Assembly: GCA_029777095.1 (NCBI GenBank)
Contig: JAKOTS010000111.1
Span: 19,874 to 83,873 of the forward strand
Direction of reading: 5' to 3'
DNA length: 64,000 bases
Source: Actinomycetes bacterium
GTDB lineage: Bacteria; Actinomycetota; Actinomycetes; Actinomycetales; Microbacteriaceae
The notes below the pieces were generated by a model. It was not told the origin of the DNA, did not search any database, and saw nothing but the letters and a program-made list of their open reading frames with translations. Position 1 is the stretch's first letter. Each line of letters begins with the position of its first letter. The position numbers and the translations under genes are program-made. Positions 27,534-36,404 of this stretch are shown one piece after another.

Positions 27534-28639
27534 GACTGTGCGAGCCATTCGACGTAGAACAGGCCGACGCCCGACACCGCGAGGATGCCCGCGATGATCC
27601 AGAACCGCACAACGATCGTGACCTCCGACCACCCGCGCATCTCGAGGTGGTGGTGCAGCGGACTCATCAGGAACAGGCGTTTGCCTCGGGTGAGTTTGAA
27701 GTAGAGGCGTTGCAGGATCACCGAGCCCGAGGCGATCACGTAGATGCCGCCGACGAGGATCATGAGCAGCTCGGTGTGGGTGAGGATCGCCATCGCGGCC
27801 ATCACACCACCGATCGCCATCGAGCCGACGTCGCCCATGAAGATCTTCGCCTTCGAGGTGTTCCACCAGAGGAACCCGACGAGCGCGCCGATGAAGGCGG
27901 CCGAGACGATGGCGAGGTCGAACGGGTCACGGGTGTCGTAGCAGCCGGCCTGCAGGGGCGCCGCGATGCCGTCACCGTTGCAGACCTGGTTGAACTGCCA
28001 GAACGCGATCAGGCTGTACGCACCGATAACGAAGATGCCGGCGCCCGCGGCAAGACCGTCGAGACCGTCCGAGACGTTGACGCTATTGGATGCCGCAACA
28101 CCGAGCAGCGTGATCCACAGGAGGTACAGCACCCAGCCGGCGATCGCGCCGAATGCGAACAGCGAAAGAAATTGGATGTCCCGGAAGAGCGAGATGTAGG
28201 GCGAGGCGGGCGTCTGGCCCGACGCGTTCGGGAACATCAGCGCCGTGATGCCGAACGGCACGGCGACGAGCACCTGGCCGAGCACTTTGCGCCAGCCGCT
28301 GAGACCGAGGCTGCGCTGCTGGCGGACCTTCATGAAGTCGTCGATGAAGCCGACCACACCGAAGCCGACCATCATCCAGATGACGAGCCATCCCGAAATC
28401 GTGGGCGGGTTGTTGCCGGCGAAACAACCAACCAGGTAGCCGACGACGGCGCCGAGGATGAAGATTGTGCCGCCCATGGTGGGCGTGCCACGCTTTGCCC
28501 CGTGGCTCGGGTTGTGGACGTTTTCGGGGGTGCGGATGACCTGGCCCCAGCCCCACTTTTCGAACAACCGAATAAATACCGGCGTGAGAAAGAGGGTGAA
28601 GGCGAGGGATACCCCAGCGGCAGTCAGTAGCGATCTCAC
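27530..28639 (-). CDS. mraY: phospho-MurNAc-pentapeptide translocase
   Basis: 369 residues and about ten transmembrane helices; attaches phospho-MurNAc-pentapeptide to undecaprenyl phosphate to form lipid I. The catalytic Asp motifs are FIDDFMKVRQQRSLGLS and NVSDGLDGLAAG, with a downstream FMGDVGSMAIGG and the histidine-rich PLHHHLEMRGW loop. It overlaps both murF and murD by 4 bp. Confidence 0.97.
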   Translation of the reverse strand: MRSLLTAAGVSLAFTLFLTPVFIRLFEKWGWGQVIRTPENVHNPSHGAKRGTPTMGGTIFILGAVVGYLVGCFAGNNPPTISGWLVIWMMVGFGVVGFIDDFMKVRQQRSLGLSGWRKVLGQVLVAVPFGITALMFPNASGQTPASPYISLFRDIQFLSLFAFGAIAGWVLYLLWITLLGVAASNSVNVSDGLDGLAAGAGIFVIGAYSLIAFWQFNQVCNGDGIAAPLQAGCYDTRDPFDLAIVSAAFIGALVGFLWWNTSKAKIFMGDVGSMAIGGVMAAMAILTHTELLMILVGGIYVIASGSVILQRLYFKLTRGKRLFLMSPLHHHLEMRGWSEVTIVVRFWIIAGILAVSGVGLFYVEWLAQS

Positions 28640-30063
28640 GAGAAGTATTCTCCCAGACGGTCGCCCAAAAATCGGAGGCCCGCCGAGTTCGACGATTTCA
28701 CGAGCACGACGTCGCCATCGGTGAGCTCACCGGTCAGGTAGGCAAAGGCCTCGTCATCGGTGGCGAAATAGATTGCCTCGCCGTCCCACGAGCCCTGCGC
28801 GATTGCTTCAAGAAAGAGGCGGCGCGCGTCGGCACCGATGACGACGATGCGCTTCACGCCAAGGCGTACCGCCAGCACGGCGATGCGGTCGTGCTGCTCA
28901 TCGGCGAACTCGCCGAGCTCGCTCATGGCGCCGAGGACGGCGACCGTGCGGTTTTCGGGCCCGGTGATCTGCGCGAGCGTGCGCAGCGCCGCGGCCATCG
29001 AGTCGGGGCTGGCGTTGTACGCATCGTTGATGATGCGCACACGGTCTGATCCCATTGGCTGCATGCGCCAGCGCTCTGCGATCTCGATCGTCTCGAGTCG
29101 TTCGATGCAGTGCGCGAGCGAGACCCCGAGCGCCATCGCGGTCGCGATCGCGGCGATCGCGTTGCTCACGTGGTGCTCGCCGAGCACGCGAAGAAACACC
29201 GGTGCGACGAGGCCGTCGGCGGTCACGGTGAAGGATGTGCCCTGTGCGGTCACGTTGATGTCGTCGGCGCGCACCTCGGCGCGCTCCCCCGTGCCGAACC
29301 AGCGCACCCGAGCGCCCCGGGCGTGGGCGATCTCGGCCATGCCCGCAACCCGCGGGTCGTCGCTGTTGAGCACCGCCAGCCCGCCGGGGCGGAGCGCTTC
29401 GACAAGCTCGGCCTTCGTGCGTACGGTCTGCTCGATGCCGCCGAAACCGCCTGCGTGGGCCATGCCCACCATCAGCACCACGGCGACGTCGGGCTGCACG
29501 AGCGCCGCGAGGCGCGCGATTTCGCCGGGCGCCGACGCGCCAAGCTCGCTGATCAAGAAGTTGGTGTCGTGGGTGATGCGCAGCATCGTCAGCGGCGCGC
29601 CCACCTCGTTATTGAAGGAGGCCTCGGGCGCGACCGTCTCGCCCTCCCCCTCGAGCATGCGTGCAAGCAGGTTTTTGGTCGTGGTCTTGCCGTTTGAGCC
29701 GGTGATGCCCACAGTTGTGAGCGTTCCTTCGGCATGCACATGGGCCACGACGCGCCTCGCAAGCGCGCCGAGGGCGGCGACGGCGTCGGGCACGATGACC
29801 TGCGAGATATCGCCACCGAGGGCCGCGGCATCGAGTGCACGTTCAACGATCGCGACGACCGCACCGTTGCTAACGGCGGCGGGCACGAACAGGTGTCCGT
29901 CGGTGACCTCGCCGGGCTTGGCCACGAAAATGCCGCCCGGAGTGATGCGGCGGGAGTCGGTTTCGACGGCACCCGAAACAATGGTGGCGCCCGTGTCGGC
30001 GCCCCCGAGCTCGAGGGTTCCACCGACCGTTGTGGCGATGTCTGTGAGGGACAGCCCGATCAT
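28636..30063 (-). CDS. murF: UDP-MurNAc-tripeptide--D-Ala-D-Ala ligase
   Basis: 475 residues; adds the D-Ala-D-Ala dipeptide. ATP loop GITGSNGKTTTKNLLARML, middle motif EASFNNEVGAPLTMLRI and C-terminal NDAYNASPDSMAAAL are classic MurF. It directly follows ftsI by 19 bp; in the common dcw order murE would sit between them. The presence of MurF implies that a MurE must exist elsewhere in the genome. Confidence 0.97.
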   Translation of the reverse strand: MIGLSLTDIATTVGGTLELGGADTGATIVSGAVETDSRRITPGGIFVAKPGEVTDGHLFVPAAVSNGAVVAIVERALDAAALGGDISQVIVPDAVAALGALARRVVAHVHAEGTLTTVGITGSNGKTTTKNLLARMLEGEGETVAPEASFNNEVGAPLTMLRITHDTNFLISELGASAPGEIARLAALVQPDVAVVLMVGMAHAGGFGGIEQTVRTKAELVEALRPGGLAVLNSDDPRVAGMAEIAHARGARVRWFGTGERAEVRADDINVTAQGTSFTVTADGLVAPVFLRVLGEHHVSNAIAAIATAMALGVSLAHCIERLETIEIAERWRMQPMGSDRVRIINDAYNASPDSMAAALRTLAQITGPENRTVAVLGAMSELGEFADEQHDRIAVLAVRLGVKRIVVIGADARRLFLEAIAQGSWDGEAIYFATDDEAFAYLTGELTDGDVVLVKSSNSAGLRFLGDRLGEYFS

Positions 30064-30082
30064 GGCAGCCTTTCGCGAAGCG

Positions 30083-31864
30083 CTACTGGTAGCGCGGGAG
30101 GAGGGGGGTCTCGGAAGAGGAAGGCAACACGCGATAGGTCTTGAGCACCTGCGTCATCGCCTTCTGAAAAGCGGGGGCGGTTGCTGCAGACGAGCGTATC
30201 GCAGTCGGCTCCTCAAGGGTCACGACCACCACGTACTTCGGGTCATCGGCCGGCGCAAAACCCGCGAGGGAGGTGAAGTACACGCCGGCTTTATAGCCGC
30301 CGGGTATTGCAACCTCGGCGGTTCCGGTCTTGGCCGCGACGCGGTATCCGGGGATCGCGAGCGCCTTCTGCAGCTGCCCCTGTGCCATCACGTTCTCAAC
30401 CATCAGCGCGGTGTCGTCGGCGACCTTCTCGCTGATGATCTGCTCGGGCTTCGGCAGATCCGGCTCGACGACGGTTCCGTCGGGGCGCGTGCACGATTCG
30501 ACGAGGCGCAGCGGCATCTTGAGGCCGCCGTTCGCGATCGCCTGGTAGGCACCGGCAACCTGCGGCGCGGTGACGGTGAACGCCTGGCCGAAAGTCGTGG
30601 CATAGCGCGACTGGTTGTCCCACTTCGCGACGTCGTGCAGTGTGCCGCTTGCTTCGCCGGGAAACCCGACCGAGGTCGGCGCACCCACACCGAAGCGCTG
30701 CATGTAGTCGTAGCGAACTGCGGGCTCAACCATGTCGCCAAACATGCTGAGCGCGACGTTGGACGAATCGATCAGCGCGCCGGCAAGCGTGTAGTTCAGC
30801 GGTGCGTGCCCCATCGCGTCGTTCACCTTCGCGCCGTTCGGAAACTTGAACGAACTTGGCGCGTTCACCGTCGACAGCGGCGTGGCAGAGCCGCCGTCCA
30901 TGATGCTCGCCGCGGTGACGGCCTTGAATGTCGAGCCTGGCTCGAACTGGTGGCGAAAGATGCGGCTGCTTCGGTCGTCGGGATGCGCGCCATCGACGTT
31001 GTTCGGGTCGACCGTCGGGTACTCCGCCGCCGCCCGGATCTTGCCGGTTTCGACCTCGACGACGGTGACGGTGCCGCTGATTGCCCGCATGTTCTGCGTC
31101 TCTTCGGCGATGAGTTGCTGCAAATACCACTGCAGGTCGCGGTTGATCGTGAGCTGCAGCGTACCGCCGTTGACGGCCGGCGAGGTCTTGAGCGTGCCCG
31201 GAATCGTCTCGCCATTGTTGCCGCGCGCGAACGTCTCCTTGCCATCGCTAGCCGCGAGGCAGGCATCCATCCCAAGTTCGAGACCCTCCTGCGCCTCACC
31301 CTCGGCGCCCACAAAGCCCACGAGGTTGCCCGCGACGGCACCGTCAGGATACGAGCGATCGGGATGCCGCGAGAAGAACATGTACGGCACGCGCAGGTCT
31401 GCCAGCGCGCGGTACTGGTCGACGTCGAGGCCCTTCTTGAGCGAAGCCCACTGTCCGTTCGGGTTCGCCGCCTTCGCGTTGGCGACGATTGCCTGCACCT
31501 CTTCGGGTGTCTGGCCAGTGATCGCGGCGATCTCGGCCGAGATGTCGTTCCACGACACCTCCACCTTCTTGCCGTCCTCGCCGGTGCGCTTGACCGCATC
31601 GACCAGGCTCGGGTCGAGCTCGGCGTCGTAGAAGACCGTGCTGCCGGCGAGCACCGCGCCGCCCTGATCGACAATCGAGCCGCGCTCGCCCCACAGCACG
31701 CGCGAGCTGGCGAAGCCGAGGTTCATCGAGTCGGCAACGTGCTCGTCTGCGTTGACCACCTGGATGTCGACGAGCCGCACGACAAAAGCGCCGAGCACTG
31801 CGAGCACGAGGATCAACGCCACGGCGCTGCGTCGCCGCGGGGTGCGGTGGCTGGTGGTTGACAT
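30083..31864 (-). CDS. ftsI: septal transpeptidase, penicillin-binding protein 3 (class B PBP)
   Basis: 593 residues: short cytosolic tail, one transmembrane helix (about 14-35), a PBP dimerisation domain and a transpeptidase domain. The active-site triad is complete: STFK at 311-314, SSN at 367-369 and KTG at 512-514. It crosslinks septal peptidoglycan with FtsW. It lies between the ftsL-like gene (8 bp) and murF. No PASTA domain is seen. Confidence 0.95.
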   Translation of the reverse strand: MSTTSHRTPRRRSAVALILVLAVLGAFVVRLVDIQVVNADEHVADSMNLGFASSRVLWGERGSIVDQGGAVLAGSTVFYDAELDPSLVDAVKRTGEDGKKVEVSWNDISAEIAAITGQTPEEVQAIVANAKAANPNGQWASLKKGLDVDQYRALADLRVPYMFFSRHPDRSYPDGAVAGNLVGFVGAEGEAQEGLELGMDACLAASDGKETFARGNNGETIPGTLKTSPAVNGGTLQLTINRDLQWYLQQLIAEETQNMRAISGTVTVVEVETGKIRAAAEYPTVDPNNVDGAHPDDRSSRIFRHQFEPGSTFKAVTAASIMDGGSATPLSTVNAPSSFKFPNGAKVNDAMGHAPLNYTLAGALIDSSNVALSMFGDMVEPAVRYDYMQRFGVGAPTSVGFPGEASGTLHDVAKWDNQSRYATTFGQAFTVTAPQVAGAYQAIANGGLKMPLRLVESCTRPDGTVVEPDLPKPEQIISEKVADDTALMVENVMAQGQLQKALAIPGYRVAAKTGTAEVAIPGGYKAGVYFTSLAGFAPADDPKYVVVVTLEEPTAIRSSAATAPAFQKAMTQVLKTYRVLPSSSETPLLPRYQ

Positions 31865-31872
31865 CGCCTGAC

Positions 31873-32466
31873 CTAACGTGTGGTGGGGGTCGGGAGACCG
31901 TCGGTGAGCGGTTGTGGCAGGCCACTCGCCGCTTCTTCGGTAACCACCTCCGCCACCGGCACACCACCAATTGTCGCCTCGGGTGCGGTCACGAGCGGGG
32001 TGTTCACAACGAGCGCGTTCGGCACCGATCCGCGGCCGATCGCATCGACGGTCGACAGCCAGCCAGCCGCCTCACCGCTGCCGAGAATCGCGCCGTCACT
32101 GAGACGCAGGTAGGTCGGCGACTGGTTAATCACCATGCCGAGCGAGGCGGCGTTTGCAGCCAGGTACTGCGGCGAACTCAGGCCAACGACGGCGTCAGAG
32201 AGCGACTGCTGCTGCCAGCCAAGCTCGCGCACCTGCTGCCGGAGCGCCGATTCTTCATACACGCCCTGCGTGGTCGCGATCGACAGCACAACCTGCGCGG
32301 CACCGATCGCCAGCGCGCCAGCCACCGCGATGAGCGCGTAGGCCAACCGGGGGCGGCGACGCGCCACGGGCACCGCGTGCAGGTGGCGCCTCGGCGCGGC
32401 ATTGACGAGGTCAAGATCAAGATCGAGGGATGCCGCGGGCCCGCCCGCGAACGACGGGGCGCTCAT
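31873..32466 (-). CDS. ftsL: FtsL-like septum protein
   Basis: 197 residues. Basic N-terminal cytosolic segment, one transmembrane helix ([21 protein letters not shown], about 41-61), then a short coiled coil ([31 protein letters not shown]) like FtsL/FtsB, and a long Ala/Thr/Pro-rich tail of about 90 residues that is longer than usual FtsL. The name rests on topology and position between rsmH and ftsI, not on strong sequence identity. It overlaps rsmH by 4 bp. Confidence 0.75.
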   Translation of the reverse strand: MSAPSFAGGPAASLDLDLDLVNAAPRRHLHAVPVARRRPRLAYALIAVAGALAIGAAQVVLSIATTQGVYEESALRQQVRELGWQQQSLSDAVVGLSSPQYLAANAASLGMVINQSPTYLRLSDGAILGSGEAAGWLSTVDAIGRGSVPNALVVNTPLVTAPEATIGGVPVAEVVTEEAASGLPQPLTDGLPTPTTR

Positions 32467-33449
32467 CGGCGGCCCCGCTGCTTCGTACCGCGTGTGGGCA
32501 CCTCAGCGCGCACCCGCTCCGCGGCGCGCAATCGCACGGGGATCGCCCGCGTATTGCGTTCACGTTCGGCTTCATCGGCAAGTTCCGCGCCCTTGACGAG
32601 CAGGCGGAAACGAGGCGCGTGCTCCGGCAACTCCACGGGGAGACCGGGAGGCGAGGTCGACGCGATGGCCTTGGCGAAGTCTTGTTTGACGATGCGATCT
32701 TCGAGTGACTGATATGACATCACAACGATGCGCCCGCCGACCCGGAGTGTTGCCATGCCGGCGGGGATCGCAGCATCCAGCGCCGCCAGCTCGCCGTTGA
32801 CCTCGATGCGCAGTGCCTGGAAGACGCGCTTTGCCGGGTGCCCCTGGCCAAGCAGTGCGCCCGGGGTCGCGGCGGTGAGCACGCTCACGAGGTGCGCAGA
32901 GGTCAGGATCGGTGCGTTCGCTCGCTCAGCGATGATCGCTCGGGCATAGCGACCGCTGAGCTTTTCGTCGCCGTAGCGCTCGAAGATGCGGCGCAGCTCG
33001 CCCTCAGAGTAGGTCGCGATGACGTCGGCCGCCGTCGCGCCGGTCGTCGGGTCCATCCGCATGTCGAGCGGGGCATCCTGCGCATAGGCGAAGCCGCGCT
33101 CGGCGCGATCGAGCTGCAGTGACGAGACGCCAAGATCGAACAGGATGCCGTCAACCTCCGCGAACCCGGCTCCGGCCACGGCCTCGGCAATTCCGTCGTA
33201 GACGGTGTGCACGAGCGTGATGCGGTCGGCGAAGCGGGCGAGCCGCTCGCCCGCGATGGCGAGTGCCTGCGGATCACGATCGAGACCGATCAGGTGCAGG
33301 CCCGGCAGGCGCTCGAGGAATGCCTCGCTGTGCCCGCCCATGCCGAGCGTGGCATCAACGAGCACCGCGCCGTCGTGACTGAGGGCGGGGGTGAGCAACT
33401 CGACGCAGCGCTCGAGCAAGACGGGGGTGTGAATATTGCGAAGGTCCAT
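32463..33449 (-). CDS. rsmH: 16S rRNA m4C1402 methyltransferase
   Basis: 328 residues; SAM-dependent N4-methylation of C1402 in 16S rRNA. Motif [15 protein letters not shown], then [28 protein letters not shown] and [12 protein letters not shown] are diagnostic. Start ATG at 33449 follows a 105 bp gap after mraZ. Former name mraW. Confidence 0.97.
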   Translation of the reverse strand: MDLRNIHTPVLLERCVELLTPALSHDGAVLVDATLGMGGHSEAFLERLPGLHLIGLDRDPQALAIAGERLARFADRITLVHTVYDGIAEAVAGAGFAEVDGILFDLGVSSLQLDRAERGFAYAQDAPLDMRMDPTTGATAADVIATYSEGELRRIFERYGDEKLSGRYARAIIAERANAPILTSAHLVSVLTAATPGALLGQGHPAKRVFQALRIEVNGELAALDAAIPAGMATLRVGGRIVVMSYQSLEDRIVKQDFAKAIASTSPPGLPVELPEHAPRFRLLVKGAELADEAERERNTRAIPVRLRAAERVRAEVPTRGTKQRGRR

Positions 33450-33554
33450 GGTTTTCTCGGGTCGAGCCGTGTGTCTCGATCCCCATCCGCTCTGTGACCT
33501 GGCGCCGGGGAAGTGGCGTCAGGGCGTGAGCGGCTGGGAGTCGCGACACAGGGA

Positions 33555-33986
33555 TCAGAACAGGCCCGGGATCACCTCCTCCTCCATCTCGGAGTAGCCA
33601 CTTTCGGTGGCCGCCAGGTAGGTGTTCCAGGCTTCGGCATCCCAGATCTCTGCGTGGCTGCCGGCGCCGATCACGACGAGGTCGCGGTCGAGGCCCGCAT
33701 AGGTGCGCAGGGGAACGGGAAGGGTGATGCGGTTTTGGGTGTCGGGGAGCTCGGAGCTCGCACCCGACAGGAACATGCGCATGAAGTCACGCGCCTGCTT
33801 GTTCGAAAGTGGGGCCTGGCGAATGCGCTCGTGCACCTGCTCGAATTCGGCGGTGCTGAACACGTAGAGGCAGTTCTCCTGCCCCCTGGTGACGACGATG
33901 CCGCCAGCGAGTTCTTCGCGGAACTTCGCGGGCAGGATGACGCGACCTTTGTCGTCGAGCTTCGGAGTATACGTGCCTAGCAGCAT
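33555..33986 (-). CDS. mraZ: transcriptional regulator MraZ
   Basis: 143 residues with two AbrB-like SpoVT domains ([21 protein letters not shown] and [21 protein letters not shown]). MraZ binds repeated GTGG boxes at its own promoter and controls the dcw operon. I use the MLLGTYTPK start at 33986, the family's invariant N-terminus; the track's extension covers the operator itself. Three such boxes lie 39 bp upstream. Confidence 0.97.
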   Translation of the reverse strand: MLLGTYTPKLDDKGRVILPAKFREELAGGIVVTRGQENCLYVFSTAEFEQVHERIRQAPLSNKQARDFMRMFLSGASSELPDTQNRITLPVPLRTYAGLDRDLVVIGAGSHAEIWDAEAWNTYLAATESGYSEMEEEVIPGLF

Positions 33987-34024
33987 TGGCGCGTCCCCCC
34001 TTCGTCCGGCCAGTTCCAGGTGCC

Positions 34025-34049
34025 TCCACTTTACTCCACTTTCACCCAC
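34025..34049 (-). promoter_or_regulatory. MraZ operator: three GTGG boxes at 10-bp spacing
   Basis: On the minus strand GTGGG, GTGGA and GTGGA start exactly 10 bp apart (plus-strand 34045-34049, 34035-34039, 34025-34029). This matches the repeat architecture known for MraZ sites. Confidence 0.85.
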
Positions 34050-34213
34050 AAAAATAGGATGCATTGCGAATTGATTGTGTCGGTCTTGCGTTTAGCCGCG
34101 AGAAAACAACGATCGTACGGGTGGAGGGTTGTGGCGAGTTAAGACCGCTTCGGCGCGCCCGGCCTTGCACCCTCCGCCGCGGACAACAACCCCGACACCC
34201 CGCCCCGGACAAC

Positions 34214-34246
34214 AAAAAAGGGCCACTCCTCGCGGAGTGACCCTTA
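34214..34246 (-). terminator. intrinsic terminator after the DUF3040 gene
   Basis: AAGGGTCACTCC-loop-GGAGTGGCCCTT followed on the minus strand by TTTTTT; 23 bp past the stop codon. Confidence 0.9.
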
Positions 34247-34268
34247 CAAATTGATAGAAACGGCGGTG

Positions 34269-34643
34269 TTAGCCCTCGTTGCGGCGGTCCCAACGGTCGT
34301 TCATGCGATCCATAAAGGAGGCCGAGCCAGCCGGCGCATTCGCTCCTGGACGTGCACCTGCAGACGTGCGCGGCACAACGTGCTCAACACGGCTGGGTTT
34401 GATCGCGAGCACGACGCCAACGAGCATCACGACGAAACCGATAATGCCCACGACGATGAGCTGCGTGGCGACGCCAACAACAAGCGCCCCAAGCCCCACG
34501 AGCACAAGGAGTGCGCCGATGGTGATGTTGCGGTAGTTGAGCGTGTGGTTTCCGCTCGGCGCGGACACGACATCTGCATCATTCTGCAGAAGGTGCCGTT
34601 CCATCTCATCGAGAAGGCGCTGCTCCTGTCCGGAGAGTGGCAT
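34269..34643 (-). CDS. DUF3040 membrane protein
   Basis: 124 residues. N-terminal MPLSGQEQRLLDEMERHLLQNDADV is the DUF3040 hallmark. Two transmembrane helices follow (about 40-60 and 63-83) and a disordered basic tail. Widespread and uncharacterised in actinobacteria, often beside the dcw cluster. It has its own terminator and lies divergent from the polyprenyl synthase gene. Confidence 0.92.
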   Translation of the reverse strand: MPLSGQEQRLLDEMERHLLQNDADVVSAPSGNHTLNYRNITIGALLVLVGLGALVVGVATQLIVVGIIGFVVMLVGVVLAIKPSRVEHVVPRTSAGARPGANAPAGSASFMDRMNDRWDRRNEG

Positions 34644-34704
34644 GCTTCCCCCTCTTGTCTTGTTTGCAATCCTGGACTCAAGTGTACCCGTCTCCGGGAA
34701 TACT

Positions 34705-34710
34705 AGGCTA
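34705..34710 (+). promoter_or_regulatory. -10 box (TAGGCT) before the polyprenyl synthase gene
   Basis: TAGGCT, then GGCCC, then GTG. No ribosome site is visible, so a leaderless transcript is likely. Confidence 0.5.
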
Positions 34711-34715
34711 GGCCC

Positions 34716-35852
34716 GTGGATGCTTCATCTCACGTTCTTCAAGCCGTCTCACAGCGACTTGACACGTTCCTCGACGCCCAACGCGCAGCGACGATCCCTA
34801 TGGGTGACGACGCGATGCTGCTCATCGACGCCGCAGCGCAGTCGCTTCGCGGCGGAAAGCGACTCCGCGCCGCCTTTTGTTACTGGGGCTGGCGCGCAGT
34901 CATCGACGGCAACGCGGGGGCACCGGCATCCCCCGCCACTGCCCCCGGCGCCTTGCGAGACGCCGATGCAGAGCGCGAGATCATCTCGGTCGCCGCGTCG
35001 CTCGAAATCTTCCAGTCGGCGGCGCTCGTGCACGACGACATCATCGACAACTCGGACACACGCCGCGGTCAGCCCGCAAGCCACCGCGCCCTCGAGGCCC
35101 GCCACGGCGCCAATGGCTGGGCCGGCGACGGCGACGCATTCGGCCGTGCCGCCGCGCTACTGCTCGGCGACCTCCTCGTTGCCTGGAGCGACGATCTCCT
35201 TGAGCAGGGCCTCGAAGGGCATACGGATGCCGCAGCCCGCCGTCGCACCCGCCACGAATATGCAGCAATGCGCCGCGACGTCACGCTCGGGCAGTTTCTC
35301 GATATCGCCGAAGAATCAGCATTCGCGGTGTCGCCGGGTGAAGAACATCTCGCGCGCGCACTGCGCGTGGCGACCTATAAGTCTGCGCGCTACAGCGTGC
35401 AGCAACCGCTGACAATCGGCGCCGCGCTCGCCGGCGGCACCGAGGCACAGCTCGAGGCGCTCGCATCGTTCGGCTACCCGATTGGCATGGCCTTCCAACT
35501 GCGCGACGATGTGCTTGGCGTCTTCGGCGACGAGCGACTTACCGGCAAGCCCACCGGCGACGACCTCCGTGAGGGCAAGCGCACCGCGCTGATCGCCATC
35601 ACCCGAGAACGGCTTTCGGCGGTGCAGAAAGCGCGGCTCGATGAACTCCTTGGCAACCCGGGCCTCGATGCGGCCGAGGTCGCGGCACTCCAGGCGATGA
35701 TCGTCGAGACGGGCGCACTCGACGCCGTCGAACAGCTCATCAGTGACTACGCGGTGCAAGCCGAGACCGCACTTGAGAGCCCGCATCTAGCGGCATCCGC
35801 CGTGGCGGTGCTGCGCACGCTTGCGGTCGCGGCCACCCGCCGGAACGCGTAA
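34716..35852 (+). CDS. polyprenyl (geranylgeranyl-type) diphosphate synthase
   Basis: 378 residues from a GTG start. trans-Isoprenyl diphosphate synthase that condenses isopentenyl diphosphate units. First Asp-rich motif is VHDDIIDNSDTRRG, second is QLRDDVLGVFGDERLTGKPTGDDLREGK; the upstream GGKRLRAAF holds basic substrate-binding residues. Product chain length is not readable with confidence; IdsA-like geranylgeranyl synthase is a reasonable guess. Products feed menaquinone, carotenoids or undecaprenyl pathways. Confidence 0.93.
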   Translation: MDASSHVLQAVSQRLDTFLDAQRAATIPMGDDAMLLIDAAAQSLRGGKRLRAAFCYWGWRAVIDGNAGAPASPATAPGALRDADAEREIISVAASLEIFQSAALVHDDIIDNSDTRRGQPASHRALEARHGANGWAGDGDAFGRAAALLLGDLLVAWSDDLLEQGLEGHTDAAARRRTRHEYAAMRRDVTLGQFLDIAEESAFAVSPGEEHLARALRVATYKSARYSVQQPLTIGAALAGGTEAQLEALASFGYPIGMAFQLRDDVLGVFGDERLTGKPTGDDLREGKRTALIAITRERLSAVQKARLDELLGNPGLDAAEVAALQAMIVETGALDAVEQLISDYAVQAETALESPHLAASAVAVLRTLAVAATRRNA

Positions 35853-35871
35853 CCGTCACACCGCGCGCACG

Positions 35872-36222
35872 CTAAGCGAGCGAGCGTGCGACCCGGCGAA
35901 CCTCGGACTTGCGACCTGCACGTAGCGCCTCGATCGGCGCGACGCCGATCGAATCGTCGACCGACAGCATCCAATCGATCGCTTCGTCATTGCTGAAGCC
36001 CGCATCCTGCAACACCATGATGGTGCCGCGGAGCGACACGAGCGGCTCGCCGTCCTGCAGGAACAGTGCAGGGACGCGAAACGCCCCATCGCGGGCAGAG
36101 CCCACCAGGTAATGCTCTTCGAGGAGTCGCCGCACTCGCGAAGGGCTCTCGTCGAGGATCGCGCCGATCTCTGAAAGGGTGAGCCACTCGATGGGGGCCT
36201 GCTCTGGTGTCTCGTTTTGCAC
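35872..36222 (-). CDS. Rv2175c-like DNA-binding protein
   Basis: 116 residues. A helix-turn-helix at residues 13-45 (EWLTLSEIGAILDESPSRVRRLLEEHYLVG) and a C-terminal region FLQDGEPLVSLRGTIMVLQDAGFSNDEAIDWML match the Rv2175c family. In Mycobacterium tuberculosis Rv2175c is phosphorylated by PknL, and a PknL-like kinase is 1.5 kb away. Start is GTG at 36222. No target genes are visible. Confidence 0.85.
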   Translation of the reverse strand: MQNETPEQAPIEWLTLSEIGAILDESPSRVRRLLEEHYLVGSARDGAFRVPALFLQDGEPLVSLRGTIMVLQDAGFSNDEAIDWMLSVDDSIGVAPIEALRAGRKSEVRRVARSLA

Positions 36223-36269
36223 CCACCCATGCTCTCACTTTTTGCGCGAGACCATCTCAGGTACGTTCG

Positions 36270-36324
36270 TCACTTTCGTGACATCTGTCACTTTCGTACC
36301 ACTGGTCACATGCGTCACTTCCGT
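36270..36324 (+). promoter_or_regulatory. CRP/GlxR-like site within a 9/18-bp periodic TCAC array
   Basis: GTGA-N6-TCAC (36278-36291) fits the CRP/GlxR half-site spacing. TCAC recurs at 36270, 36288, 36306 and 36315, i.e. 18, 18 and 9 bp apart, and TCACTTTCGTGA is itself an inverted repeat. It lies 80-135 bp upstream of the LysM protein ATG. Confidence 0.55.
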
Positions 36325-36404
36325 TTACTCTCATTGACTTGAACCCACTTTCGTGCCACCGTGGAACGTTCGTTGCGCGCACGCGCACGCAGGAGAGGGT
36401 CGCC

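Noticed and set aside
28838-31861. 1007-aa plus-strand ORF
   Set aside because: It is antisense to murF and ftsI. Its translation is low-complexity and its codon use is the reverse-frame shadow common in GC-rich DNA.
36235-36330. c-di-AMP (ydaO) riboswitch before the LysM gene
   Set aside because: Such riboswitches often precede wall hydrolase genes, but I see no conserved core; the stretch is better described as a TCAC repeat array.
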